The notes under the pieces were generated by a model. It made no database searches, was not told where the DNA came from, and worked only from the letters and a program-made list of their open reading frames with translations. A stretch of DNA of 64,000 bases from Collinsella sp. (GTDB lineage Bacteria; Actinomycetota; Coriobacteriia; Coriobacteriales; Coriobacteriaceae), in NCBI GenBank assembly GCA_031296755.1, contig JAUMMZ010000026.1:1-64000 (forward strand). The letters run 5' to 3'. The position numbers were made by a program, and so were the translations under genes. Shown piece after piece: positions 35,726 to 45,000 of this stretch. Position 1 is the stretch's first letter; each line of letters opens with the position of its first letter.

Positions 35726-36259
35726 CTTTTTAAGGTTGCGCATGACGCGCTGCTCGGCCGAAAGCACGGCGAGGCCAACGCGGGTGGTTACGCGTCGGCC
35801 GCACAGGTTGAGCTCCAAAAAAGCTGTGCTTTTGCGTCTGTTAATGGTTTTGATAAGGCCTTCGTGGCCCAGTAGCGGACCAGCGGTTACTACGACCTGG
35901 TCGCCGTCTTTTAGGGCCTCACTCATGGGCACTACGCGGTCTCCCCTATGCGTAAAGCTGCTTATGAGTTGAGCCTCTTCTTTTGCCAGCGGCACAAACT
36001 GACCGTCCTGGGAAAGCACCCGGGCAAAGTCGTCCATGCGCAGCAGATACTGTTGCACGGTTCGGGGATCTGTCGTGTCGCAGATAAGATAACCGGGAAA
36101 GAGCGGCTTGGTCGTATTGACCCATTCGCCGTGTATTTTGATCTCGGTTTGAAATTGGGGATAAAAAAGCTCCTGCATGGCACCAGCCGGCACCATGCGC
36201 TCAATGCGCTCGCGCATTACGTCTTCGCGACCGTTAATGACCTGGATCACATACCACAC
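35714..36259 (-). CDS. loaP: LoaP/UpxY-type NusG paralogue, processive antiterminator
   Basis: 181 residues. The start is a GTG eight bases after AGGAGG; the two GTG codons further up overlap the binding site. VWYVIQVINGRED at the N-terminus and PLFPGYLICDT form the NusG NGN domain. VPMSEALKDGDQVVVTAGPL, GHEGLIKTI is the KOW domain. It is not housekeeping NusG, because it lies alone in front of a 16-kb polysaccharide operon. LoaP relatives bind an RNA hairpin and let RNA polymerase read through terminators in long operons. Regulation of 20.2-35.6 kb by it is inferred. Confidence 0.9.
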   Translation of the reverse strand: MWYVIQVINGREDVMRERIERMVPAGAMQELFYPQFQTEIKIHGEWVNTTKPLFPGYLICDTTDPRTVQQYLLRMDDFARVLSQDGQFVPLAKEEAQLISSFTHRGDRVVPMSEALKDGDQVVVTAGPLLGHEGLIKTINRRKSTAFLELNLCGRRVTTRVGLAVLSAEQRVMRNLKKAIA

Positions 36260-36995
36260 GAGCACCACCTCCTTGCTGTCTTACGTGTGGCCAACAGGGT
36301 TTGGGTATGGCTTCGCCAGGGCGCTTGTGCGCGAAGGCGCTCCATATTCAAACCCTGAGCCCAGTCAGACAAGCACGTGGCTCTGCCCCACCGTGAACGG
36401 TATGTATAGAAGCAGTTGCTAGAGTCGCGGACGTGTATCGCAAAAATGACCGCGACCCCAGCTGGCTGCGTGCGAGCCAGTCAAGCGGGAACAAAACTGG
36501 ACCGCACGCAAACAGCTGTAGGACTGCTACGTTTTGGCATACAACAATTAATTATTTGCATTTGACATAATACTCACTACAAATAAATAACGTCGCATGA
36601 CTTCTTTATTGGAGCTCGTGGTGTTTCTGGCACCGCCGTTACGGCCGGATGCTGATCGACCCTGCGCTTTGTGGCTTGCTAAAGCCGTGAGCACAGTTGA
36701 ACTCATGTAACGCTAAGTATCCTAGCACAAGCTGGTAACGAAACTGATTTGGCTTGTGGTGGACAACATATCGTTCATTTAGCGTGTTCAAGGGTGTTGT
36801 TTTGGAATGTTGTTCACAATGATGCAGGTTATTGAGGTATTGGCGGTGATTAGGGGCGTTCCTTAAGCACAAATGGAACGGCGAGCTGCACTGGTAATTG
36901 CTTTTGTACAACAAACTATGTACAGACATGGGAAATAAATTGTGCAACTTTTTGTTGGCGTAGGTGGGGGTTGCAGCGCGTGGTGTTTTGGCATC
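36260..36995. promoter_or_regulatory. Long non-coding leader before loaP
   Basis: About 730 bp without a convincing gene. It holds an AT-rich patch (36540-36600) that could be the operon promoter, with minus-strand TATTAT and TAATTAAT boxes, and a GC-rich stretch with short complementary pieces closer to loaP. An open frame on the minus strand here has no ribosome binding site and composition unlike coding sequence. A regulated leader RNA for the capsule operon is plausible. Confidence 0.4.
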
Positions 36996-37027
36996 AAAAA
37001 AAGGCCTTCGGAATTCCGAAGGCCTTT
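36996..37027 (-). terminator. Rho-independent terminator of tRNA-Ala
   Basis: AAAGGCCTTCGGAATTCCGAAGGCCTTT forms a near-perfect hairpin. On the minus strand it is followed by six to seven T, ten bases after the tRNA 3' end. Confidence 0.9.
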
Positions 37028-37037
37028 GCATTCACGA

Positions 37038-37113
37038 TGGTGGAGACGAGGGGGATCGAACCCCTGACCTCTTGACTGCCAGTCAAGCGCTCTCCCAGCT
37101 GAGCTACGCCCCC
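37038..37113 (-). tRNA. tRNA-Ala (anticodon GGC)
   Basis: Acceptor GGGGGCG pairs with CGTCTCC allowing two G-U pairs. D arm GCTC/GAGC, anticodon loop CTGGCAG (GGC, reads GCC and GCU), T loop TTCGATC, A discriminator and encoded CCA. Confidence 0.95.
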
Positions 37114-37126
37114 GTGACGAGGAGAT

Positions 37127-37155
37127 ACTATAGGGGAAGACTTTCTTTGATGCAA
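37127..37155 (-). promoter_or_regulatory. tRNA-Ala promoter
   Basis: On the minus strand TTGCAT and TATAGT are separated by 17 bp, with the -10 about 14 bp before the tRNA 5' end. Confidence 0.65.
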
Positions 37156-37272
37156 GGACTTTTTTGGGTTGAATCTTTTACTTACGGGTTTTCCTGGGAC
37201 GGGGCAGAAATAATCACTCTTCGAGCGCTTATTTCTATCCACCGTCCCGATAAAACCCTGATGCGATAGACC

Positions 37273-37914
37273 TTACTTGTAGAGATAAGCGATGGCGGTG
37301 CCGGTGTGGACTTGGATCGTGGCTGTTGACCTAACGACGTTGCTGATACCCGTGTCGGCCAACAAGCACAGGGGGCTGTGATTTAGTTCCCACTCCAAGC
37401 CATGTTCGCTTGCCACCGTCCCAGGAGCAAGAGCGATGATAGAGAACGCCTTGCCTTCGGCGCCCTCAATGGTCCACGATTCGCCTCCGTGCAGAATGAG
37501 GGCCGTGGTCTCGTCTTCGGCAATCCAGACTGGGGCGTCATCGTAGCCCGCGAGCAAGCCCAGTACGGAAAGCGCCATATCAGGACGGCCGCCAGTGGCG
37601 CAGGTCGCAACCACTTCGGCACCCGGCCAGCGACGGCGGACGGAATCGAGCGCCAACGCAAGATCGGTATAGTCCTTGTACGGGTCATGGCGCTCAACTT
37701 CAAAGTCGGTGGCGGCATCGACCAACGCACGACCCGCATCACTCACCGTGTCGGCATCCCCCACATATACGTCGCAGCCCAGGCCGGCGCCCAGCAGCGC
37801 ATCGAGTCCGCGGTCCACGGCGACAACGTGGTCGCACTCCCCTGCTAGCCTACGCAACAGATCCGCGCTCGCCACCACGGGCGAGCCGCAGACCACTAAT
37901 ACCTTGCAAGCCAC
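37273..37914 (-). CDS. thiN: Thiamine pyrophosphokinase
   Basis: 213 residues from a GTG. VYVGDADTVSDAG (metal-binding D-x-D in the GDxDS-like motif), HDPYKDYTDLALALD (KDxTD) and ATGGRPDMALS-like CATGGRPDMALSVLG (G-G-R-x-D) are the bacterial TPK motifs, and the C-terminal half is the thiamine-binding beta domain (GTVASEHGLEWELN, GISNVV). It makes thiamine diphosphate from thiamine and ATP in the cytosol. The usual G-x-R-x-D-H His is Met here. Ten base pairs after the HAD gene, so co-transcribed with it. Confidence 0.88.
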   Translation of the reverse strand: MACKVLVVCGSPVVASADLLRRLAGECDHVVAVDRGLDALLGAGLGCDVYVGDADTVSDAGRALVDAATDFEVERHDPYKDYTDLALALDSVRRRWPGAEVVATCATGGRPDMALSVLGLLAGYDDAPVWIAEDETTALILHGGESWTIEGAEGKAFSIIALAPGTVASEHGLEWELNHSPLCLLADTGISNVVRSTATIQVHTGTAIAYLYK

Positions 37915-37923
37915 AGCCCTCGC

Positions 37924-38613
37924 CTATCCCTCAAACGAAAGCACGCAGGTCAAGTCCAGGTCCTCATAGCTATCGATAAAGATATCGCAGTTGGCACGCA
38001 CATCGTCGCGCTTCATGCGGCCGTGCGGGTCATAGATGCCCACGCGCTTAAAGCCGGCGACCCCAGAGCTCTTAAGGCCAAAGACGGCGTCCTCAAACAC
38101 CCACGCGCGCTCAAACTTGCACCCATGGCGCTCCTCCAGGCGGCGCAGCGCCAGCTCATACACATCGGGGAACTGCTTAGAGCGACCTGCCTCGCCCGTG
38201 GTGGTCACAAACTCCATGTAGGCATCGAGCCCGGCACCCGCAAGCGCAGACTTAACCAGCTCGGCTGGCGTGGACGTGGCAACGCACATGGCAATACCGG
38301 CCTCCTGCGCCTGCTCCAAAAATGCCAGGAGGCCCTCGCGCGGCGGCACCTTGGAGTACCCATCAATCAAAATCTCGCCCAGCTCGCGATACAGCTCCTC
38401 GCCATTCGCGCCAATGCCCCACGTGTCGTGGTAGGCCTGGCACTCATCCTCCAGCGACAGGTGCTCAAATTGGGCAAAGTCATCCACGGTGACGTCAATC
38501 CCGTGACGGTGCAATAACTCGGGCTGGGCATAGGCCCAAACGGGGGTGCTATTAACCAGCGTGCCGTCGCAATCGAAAATAAAAGCAACCTTGGGAGCGG
38601 CGGTATGGGACAT
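37924..38613 (-). CDS. HAD-superfamily phosphatase, beta-phosphoglucomutase-like
   Basis: 229 residues from the ATG seven bases after AAAGG. FIFDCDGTLVNSTPVWA (nucleophile Asp), MCVATSTPAELV (Thr/Ser of motif II), KQFPDVYELALRRL (Lys) and WVFEDAVFGLKSSGVAGF (acidic motif) with a helical cap place it in the CbbY/beta-PGM-like group. Substrate not readable; sugar phosphate is likely. It faces away from the glycogen cluster, and the operator-like palindromes between them could serve both. Confidence 0.88.
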   Translation of the reverse strand: MSHTAAPKVAFIFDCDGTLVNSTPVWAYAQPELLHRHGIDVTVDDFAQFEHLSLEDECQAYHDTWGIGANGEELYRELGEILIDGYSKVPPREGLLAFLEQAQEAGIAMCVATSTPAELVKSALAGAGLDAYMEFVTTTGEAGRSKQFPDVYELALRRLEERHGCKFERAWVFEDAVFGLKSSGVAGFKRVGIYDPHGRMKRDDVRANCDIFIDSYEDLDLTCVLSFEG

Positions 38614-38650
38614 AAACGAACCTTTCGATATCAAATGGTAAACATCCTGC

Positions 38651-38723
38651 TAAAAACGTTTTACCAAACGTCAGCCAAACAATTTTGAAACCCAAATTGG
38701 TAAAACTGTCAAGAGTTTTACCA
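38651..38723. promoter_or_regulatory. Operator-like palindromes before glgB
   Basis: Two related sites. The first contains AAAACGTTTTACCAAA, a half-perfect palindrome centred on CG. The second is a perfect 10-bp inverted repeat TGGTAAAACT-6-AGTTTTACCA. A TGGTAAAC also lies just upstream. The style (GGTAAAAC with a CG centre) suits a LacI-type sugar regulator; the regulator gene is not in the window. Confidence 0.6.
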
Positions 38724-38947
38724 CGTCAAATCTGCCAGTGGTATAAACATGTCGCTTACCGATTAAACGCCCCCGCAAATCCGCTTTCGTCCATAAAACT
38801 AACGCACAGGTGCTATCGTAGTTTCTGCCGAAAGTTCCACCGAGCACGCGAGGTGGAACGAATCATAGAACTATCGCCGTCCCTTCGATTCGTGCAGCCT
38901 TGGACCTTTCGCATCTAGTCACCAAGGCAACACGCTGCCGCGTCATG

Positions 38948-41221
38948 ATGGGATCAAACGTGAGCGATTCAAAGCTAAAGCCAACGGCTAAAAAGCCCGC
39001 AACCCGCAAACCGGCTCCGCACGCACCGGAGCTCTCCAAGGACGATGTCTACCTGTTTGGCATTGGAATGTGGGTGCGCAGCTGGGAAAAGATGGGCGCG
39101 CACCCCGACACGCAGAACCGTACGCGCGGCTGGCGTTTTTGCGTTTGGGCGCCCGACGTAAAGAGCGTCCATGTCATTGGTGAATTTAACGACTGGGATG
39201 AACAAGCCAACCCGCTGGTGCCCGTGCATACGAGCGCTATTTGGGAAGGCTTTATTCCTGGCGCCGAGCAGGGCCAGCTCTATAAATATCTCATCGAGAC
39301 CAACGAGGGCGAGAAGCTCTACAAGGCCGATCCGTATGCCTTTAAAGCCGAGTGCCCTCCGGGTACCGCGAGCGTGCTGTGGACCCTCGATGGCTACAAG
39401 TGGAACGACGCCGCGTGGCTCAAGCGCCGCGCTGGTCACAATCACATGTCGCAGCCACTCAACATCTACGAGGTGCATATTGGCTCGTGGAAACGCCACG
39501 GCGACGCGCCGCAGGGCGAGCCCGACGAGTACGGAAACTACCCCGGTCCCATGGATCCCTTCCCCGCGCAGCGCGGTGAGTTCTACACCTACGACGACCT
39601 GTCGGTGGAGCTCGTGGACTACGTGCGCGACATGGGCTACACGCATATCGAGGTCATGCCGCTCATGGAGCATCCCTTCGATGGCTCCTGGGGCTACCAG
39701 ACGACCGGCTACTATGCCGCAACGTCGCGCTACGGCAACCCGCAGCAGCTCATGCACTTTATCGATGCGTGCCACGAGGCGGGCATCGGAGTGATCATGG
39801 ACTGGGTGCCCGGCGGTTTTTGCGCCGACTCCCACGGCCTTGCCACCTTTAACGGCCACATGCTGTTTGAACACGAGATTCACCCCAACTGGGGCACGCA
39901 CAAGTTCGACTTCGCCCGCGGCGAGGTCCGATCCTTCCTGGTCTCCAACGTGCTGTACTGGCTCGAGAACTTCCACGTGGATGGCATCCGCATGGACGGC
40001 GTGTCCAGCATGCTGTACCTCAACTTTGGCATCGACGATCCGGGCCAAAAGAAGTTCAACAAGTACGGTACCGAGGAGGACCTGGACGCCAGCGCATTTA
40101 TCCGTCAAGTTAATTGCGCTGTAGAGGCGCACTACCCCGACGTGATGATGATGGCCGAGGAGTCCACCGCATGGCCGCTCGTGACCTATCCGCCGCAGGA
40201 CGGCGGCCTGGGCTTCCACTACAAGTGGGACATGGGCTGGATGAACGACACCCTGCATTACATGCAGACCGATTTTCCATGGCGCCCCGGCAACCACGGC
40301 CTGCTCACGTTCTCCATCATGTACGCCTTTACCGAGAACTTTATCTGTCCGTTGAGCCACGACGAAGTCGTGCACGGCAAGTGCTCGCTCATCGGCCGCA
40401 TGCCGGGCGACTGGTGGCGTCAGTTTGCCGGCCTGCGCACGCTGGCCTTCTACCAGATGACGCACCCCGGTGCCAAGCTCAACTTTATGGGCAACGAGAT
40501 CGGCCAGTTTATTGAGTGGCGCTACTACGAGTCCATCCAGTGGTTCCTGACCGAGGAGTACGAGACCCACCGTCATCATCAGGCGTTCATTAAGGCGCTC
40601 AACCACCTGTACACCGCCGAGCCTGCCCTGTACGAGCGCGGCTACACCGACGACGGCTTCACCTGGATCGACGCGGACAACTCCAAGCAGTCCATCGTGA
40701 GCTTTGTGCGTCAGGGCGAGGACGTCGATGACGACCTGGTGATCCTGATCAACTTTGATCCGGCGAGTTACGAGAGCTTCCGCGTGGGCGTGCCGCGCGA
40801 GGGTGATTGGGAGGTCATCTTTGATTCCGACCGTCCCGAGTTTGGCGGCAGCGGCTATGCCGGCGAGGAGCCCTACACCTGCTCGAGTGAGCCCTATCCC
40901 TGGAACGGGCAGATGGACTCCATCGAGATCAAGGTGCCCGGCCTGGCAGGTGTGGTGCTTAAGCGCCGCGGTCCCAGCAGCTACAAGCCGCCCGTGGTCG
41001 AGGAGCCCAAAAAGGCGACGCGCAAGCGTGCGTCCTCGGTGAAGCCCAAGGCCGCGGCTGCCAAGAAGGCTCCGGCCAAGGCGAAGGCCTCGACGGCTAA
41101 GACAGCCAAGGCTGCTACGAAGCCCGCTGCTAAGGCCACCGCCACCAAGAAGGCAGCCACCAAAAAGGCTGCTCCCAAGGCCAAAACAGCTTCTGTTAAG
41201 TTGCCTGCTAAGGATGCGTAA
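38948..41221 (+). CDS. glgB: 1,4-alpha-glucan branching enzyme with Lys/Ala-rich C-terminal tail
   Basis: 757 residues, GH13. CBM48-type domain (GWRFCVWAPDVKSVHVIGEF), then the barrel: VDGIRMDGVSSM (nucleophile D350), MMAEESTAWP (acid/base E404) and CPLSHDEVVHGKCSL (transition-state His-Asp). It forms alpha-1,6 branches in glycogen. After VVLKRRGPSSYKP comes a tail of about 65 residues made of Lys, Ala and Thr (AAKKAPAKAKA, ATKKAATKKAA), unlike ordinary GlgB. The start is uncertain: ATG here, an ATG one codon earlier, or a GTG 12 bases later that has GGGA before it. First gene of the glycogen cluster. Confidence 0.92.
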   Translation: MGSNVSDSKLKPTAKKPATRKPAPHAPELSKDDVYLFGIGMWVRSWEKMGAHPDTQNRTRGWRFCVWAPDVKSVHVIGEFNDWDEQANPLVPVHTSAIWEGFIPGAEQGQLYKYLIETNEGEKLYKADPYAFKAECPPGTASVLWTLDGYKWNDAAWLKRRAGHNHMSQPLNIYEVHIGSWKRHGDAPQGEPDEYGNYPGPMDPFPAQRGEFYTYDDLSVELVDYVRDMGYTHIEVMPLMEHPFDGSWGYQTTGYYAATSRYGNPQQLMHFIDACHEAGIGVIMDWVPGGFCADSHGLATFNGHMLFEHEIHPNWGTHKFDFARGEVRSFLVSNVLYWLENFHVDGIRMDGVSSMLYLNFGIDDPGQKKFNKYGTEEDLDASAFIRQVNCAVEAHYPDVMMMAEESTAWPLVTYPPQDGGLGFHYKWDMGWMNDTLHYMQTDFPWRPGNHGLLTFSIMYAFTENFICPLSHDEVVHGKCSLIGRMPGDWWRQFAGLRTLAFYQMTHPGAKLNFMGNEIGQFIEWRYYESIQWFLTEEYETHRHHQAFIKALNHLYTAEPALYERGYTDDGFTWIDADNSKQSIVSFVRQGEDVDDDLVILINFDPASYESFRVGVPREGDWEVIFDSDRPEFGGSGYAGEEPYTCSSEPYPWNGQMDSIEIKVPGLAGVVLKRRGPSSYKPPVVEEPKKATRKRASSVKPKAAAAKKAPAKAKASTAKTAKAATKPAAKATATKKAATKKAAPKAKTASVKLPAKDA

Positions 41222-41313
41222 CAAAGCCGTTACCACTGTAATTACCCGCCCCGCCGGGGCGTAGGATGTAAGTCATAACCGTTCCGGGAGATATCCCCGG
41301 GGGAAAGGAACGT

Positions 41314-43740
41314 ATGAATAAGATCTTCGACAACAAGCAGGAGTTTACCGAGCTCTATCGCGATGCCGTCATGAGCATCAGCGGCAAGAGCATCGAAGCC
41401 GCCAGCGACCTGGACCGCTTTAACGCCCTGGCCAAGCTCGTGGCCGAGAAGGCACGCACCGTCGCCACCAAGAGTGACGCCCGTGCGGCCGCCGAGGGCA
41501 AAAAGCGCGTGTACTACTTCTCGATCGAGTTTTTGATCGGCCGCCTGCTCGATAACTACCTGCTCAACTTTGGCGTGCGCGACATGGTCGCCGAGGCGCT
41601 CGACGACATGGGCTTTGACCTGTCCGTCATCGAGAACCAGGAGCCCGATCCGGCGCTGGGCAACGGTGGCCTGGGCCGTCTGGCCGCGTGCTTCCTGGAT
41701 TCCATGGCAGCCGAGGGCATTGCCGGCTACGGCAACGGCATGCGCTACCGCTACGGCCTCTTTAAGCAGGAGATCGTCAACGGCAGCCAGGTCGAGGCCA
41801 CCGACGAGTGGCTCACCCACGGCTATCCCTGGGAGGTCCGTCGTCAGGATAAGGCCGTGACCATTAAGTTTGGTGGCCGCGTCGAGGGCTTTGAGGAGAA
41901 TGGCCGCACGTTCTACCGCACGGTGGATACGCAGGACATCCTGGCCGTCCCTTATGACATCCCCGTTGTGGGCTATGCCGGTGAGACCGTCAACAAGCTG
42001 CGCGTCTGGGCCGCCGAGCCGGTCGAGGAGCACTTCGATCTGGAGGCCTTCAACCGCGGCGATTACGCCCTGGCCGATGCCGAGCGCGCCGAGGCCGAGG
42101 CCATCAGCGCCATCCTCTACCCCAATGACGCCGGCGAGCACGGCCGTCTGCTGCGCCTGAAGCAGGAGTACCTGTTTGTCTCGGCCGGCATCTACAGCCT
42201 GCTCGACACCTTTGAGAAGGAGCACGGCGAGAACTGGGAGCTGCTGCCGCAGTTTGTGGCCATCCACACCAACGACACCCACCCCGCCATGTGCGGCCCC
42301 GAGCTCATGCGTATCCTCATCGACGAGAAGAAGCTCGAGTGGGACGATGCCTGGAACATCGTGACGCAGGTCGTGAGCTACACCAACCACACCATCCTGC
42401 CCGAGGCTCTGGAGAAGTGGCCCATCGGCACGTTCTCCAAGCTCCTCCCCCGCGTGTACCAGATCATCGACGAGATCAGCCGACGTTGGCACGAGTCGTT
42501 TGACACCACGCAGGAGGGCTGGCAGGAGCGTCTGCGCCAGACTGCCATCCTGTGGGACGGCGAGATTCGCATGGCCAACCTGTCTGTGATCTGCAGCCAT
42601 AGCGTCAACGGCGTGGCAAAGATCCACTCCGACATCATCAAGAACATCGTGCTCAAGGACTTCTATGCCTTAACGCCCGAGAAGTTCAACAACAAGACCA
42701 ACGGCATCTCGCACCGTCGCTTCTTTGCCGAGGCCAACCCCACCTATGCCAAGCTCGTGACCGAGGCCATTGGCGACGGCTGGCTGAAGGACGCCTTTGA
42801 GCTGGAAAAGCTCAAGGAGTTCCAGAACGACACCGAGTTCCTGAAGGCCGTGGGTGCCTCCAAGCGCGCCAACAAGGAGCGCCTGGCCGCCTACGTTAAG
42901 GCCGAAACCGGTTTGGTCATCGACCCCAACACCGTCTTCGATGTTCAGGTGAAGCGCTTCCACGCCTACAAGCGCCAGCTCATGAACATCATGAAGGTGA
43001 TGGACATCTACAATCGTCGCATCGCCGATCCCAACTTCCACGTGACGCCGACGACCTTCATCTTTAGCGGCAAGGCAGCCTCGAGCTACACCTTTGCCAA
43101 GGAGACCATCCGCCTCATTAACTCCGTTGCCGAGGTCATCAATAACGACCCGCGCGTCAACGAGGTCATGAAGGTCTGCTTTATCCCTAACTTCCGCGTG
43201 AGCAACGCCCAGCTCATCTACCCCGCCGCCGAGATCTCGGAGCAGATTTCCACCGCTGGCAAGGAGGCCTCGGGCACGTCCAACATGAAGCTCATGATGA
43301 ACGGCGCCATTACGCTGGGCACCCTCGACGGCGCCAACATCGAGATCGCCGACCTGGCCGGCCGCGAGAACGAGGCCATCTTTGGCCTGACCGCTCCCGA
43401 GGTCGAGCAGCTCTGGGCATCCAACAGCTACTTTGCGTGGGATACCCTCAACGGCGACCGCGAGCGCCTGGGCCGCGTGATGGACGAGCTCAAGGACAAC
43501 ACCTTTGCGGGTCTTTCGGGCAACTTCGAGAGCATCTACAACGAGCTCATGAACAACAACGACCCCGACCTGGTCATGGCCGACTTCCGCAGCTACGTCG
43601 ACGCCTGGGAGAAGCTCACGAACAGCTACGGCGACCAGGAGACCTGGAACCGCAAGGCGCTGCTCAACACCGCCTCCTCGGGCTGGTTCTCGAGCGACCG
43701 CACCATTCGCGAGTATCGCGACGAGATCTGGCACGCGTAA
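41314..43740 (+). CDS. glgP: Glycogen/alpha-glucan phosphorylase
   Basis: 808 residues with AAAGGAACGT before the ATG. FSIEFLIGRLL, LGNGGLGRLAACFLDSMA, YGIRY-like NGMRYRYGLF, IHTNDTHPAM, KTNGISHRRF and the PLP lysine region EASGTSNMKLMMNGAITLG, TLDGANIEI are complete. It releases glucose 1-phosphate from non-reducing ends with phosphate. It is placed among the synthesis genes, so storage and use are co-regulated. Ninety bases after glgB. Confidence 0.95.
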   Translation: MNKIFDNKQEFTELYRDAVMSISGKSIEAASDLDRFNALAKLVAEKARTVATKSDARAAAEGKKRVYYFSIEFLIGRLLDNYLLNFGVRDMVAEALDDMGFDLSVIENQEPDPALGNGGLGRLAACFLDSMAAEGIAGYGNGMRYRYGLFKQEIVNGSQVEATDEWLTHGYPWEVRRQDKAVTIKFGGRVEGFEENGRTFYRTVDTQDILAVPYDIPVVGYAGETVNKLRVWAAEPVEEHFDLEAFNRGDYALADAERAEAEAISAILYPNDAGEHGRLLRLKQEYLFVSAGIYSLLDTFEKEHGENWELLPQFVAIHTNDTHPAMCGPELMRILIDEKKLEWDDAWNIVTQVVSYTNHTILPEALEKWPIGTFSKLLPRVYQIIDEISRRWHESFDTTQEGWQERLRQTAILWDGEIRMANLSVICSHSVNGVAKIHSDIIKNIVLKDFYALTPEKFNNKTNGISHRRFFAEANPTYAKLVTEAIGDGWLKDAFELEKLKEFQNDTEFLKAVGASKRANKERLAAYVKAETGLVIDPNTVFDVQVKRFHAYKRQLMNIMKVMDIYNRRIADPNFHVTPTTFIFSGKAASSYTFAKETIRLINSVAEVINNDPRVNEVMKVCFIPNFRVSNAQLIYPAAEISEQISTAGKEASGTSNMKLMMNGAITLGTLDGANIEIADLAGRENEAIFGLTAPEVEQLWASNSYFAWDTLNGDRERLGRVMDELKDNTFAGLSGNFESIYNELMNNNDPDLVMADFRSYVDAWEKLTNSYGDQETWNRKALLNTASSGWFSSDRTIREYRDEIWHA

Positions 43741-43847
43741 AGCGCGCGAGCTCCCCTATGCCAGCACGGCATTACTCGACGGGCGTGACGTCGCGCCGCG
43801 CCCGTCGCTAATGGGTTTAGGAACATCGATGACAGAAGGAGAAATCG

Positions 43848-44996
43848 ATGAGTAAGAAAGAATGCATCGCGATGCTCCTCGCAGGAGGACAGGGCAGCCG
43901 ATTGGGGGCACTCACCCAAAAGATCGCTAAGCCGGCGGTTAGCTTTGGTGGCAAGTTCCGCATTATCGACTTTTCGCTCTCCAACTGCTCCAACTCGGGC
44001 ATCGACACGGTGGGCGTTCTGACGCAGTATCGCCCCTACCTGCTGCATGCCTATGTGGGCTCCGGCGAGGCATGGGATCTGGACAGCCGCGACGGCGGCG
44101 TGTCGATCCTGCCGCCGTACGAGACGCAGACCGGTGGCGCCTGGTATGCGGGCACGGCCGACGCCATTACGCAGAACCTCGACTACATCAAGGCCAACGA
44201 CCCCAAGTACGTCCTGATTCTTTCGGGCGATCACCTGTATCGCATGGACTACCGCAAGATGCTCAAGACGCACATTGAGAACAACGCCGACCTCACGGTG
44301 AGCGTTATGCCTGTGCCGTGGGAGGAGGCCAGCCGCTTTGGCATCCTGACCACCGACCCCGAGGACGGCCGCATCACCAAGTTCACCGAGAAGCCCGATA
44401 AGCCCGATTCGAACCTCGCATCCATGGGCATCTACATCTTCTCGGCCGACGTGCTGATCGAGGCACTCGAGGAGGACGCTCTGGACCAGCGCTCGAGCCA
44501 CGACTTTGGCAAGGACATCATCCCCAAGCTGCTCGGCGAGGGCAAGCGCCTGTACAGCTACGAGTTCCACGGCTTTTGGAAGGACGTCGGCACCATCGCC
44601 AGCTTCCACGAGACCTCGATGGACCTGCTGGGCAACAACCCCGAGTTCGATCTGTTCGACAAGCACTTCCCCATCATGTCCAACATCACCACGCGTCCGC
44701 CGCACTACATTGGCCCGGACGGCCGCCTGGACGACTGCCTGGTCTCCAACGGCTGCAAGATCTACGGCACCGCTCGCCACTCGATCCTTTCGACCGATGT
44801 CATCATCGAGGAGCGCGCCGTGGTCGAGGACTCCGTGCTGCTGCCGGGTGCGCACGTTAAGAGCGGCGCACACATCTGCCGCGCTATTTTGGGCGAGAAC
44901 TCCACGGTCGAAGAGGGCGTGAAGCTCGGCTCTGTCGATACCACCAAGGATACGGCCGTCGTTGGAAATGACGTCGTTATCGGGAAGGGGGAATGA
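43848..44996 (+). CDS. glgC: Glucose-1-phosphate adenylyltransferase, catalytic subunit
   Basis: 382 residues, AAGGAG before the ATG. MLLAGGQGSRLGALT (ATP site), KPAVSFGGKFRIIDF, SGDHLYRMDYRKML (catalytic Asp), FTEKPDKPDSNLASMGIY (glucose-1-P Lys/Glu site) and a C-terminal beta-helix with LPGAHVKSGA. It makes ADP-glucose, the donor for GlgA. In Firmicutes-type systems GlgC pairs with GlgD, which follows directly. Confidence 0.95.
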   Translation: MSKKECIAMLLAGGQGSRLGALTQKIAKPAVSFGGKFRIIDFSLSNCSNSGIDTVGVLTQYRPYLLHAYVGSGEAWDLDSRDGGVSILPPYETQTGGAWYAGTADAITQNLDYIKANDPKYVLILSGDHLYRMDYRKMLKTHIENNADLTVSVMPVPWEEASRFGILTTDPEDGRITKFTEKPDKPDSNLASMGIYIFSADVLIEALEEDALDQRSSHDFGKDIIPKLLGEGKRLYSYEFHGFWKDVGTIASFHETSMDLLGNNPEFDLFDKHFPIMSNITTRPPHYIGPDGRLDDCLVSNGCKIYGTARHSILSTDVIIEERAVVEDSVLLPGAHVKSGAHICRAILGENSTVEEGVKLGSVDTTKDTAVVGNDVVIGKGE

Positions 44997-45000
44997 TCCG

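Noticed and set aside
36639..37031. 130-codon minus-strand frame upstream of loaP
   Set aside because: It runs through the tRNA terminator, has no ribosome binding site and an unlikely amino-acid mix.
38975..41236. Very long minus-strand open frame opposite glgB
   Set aside because: Shadow of a GC-rich gene; no ribosome binding site and no family motifs, whereas glgB on the other strand is unmistakable.
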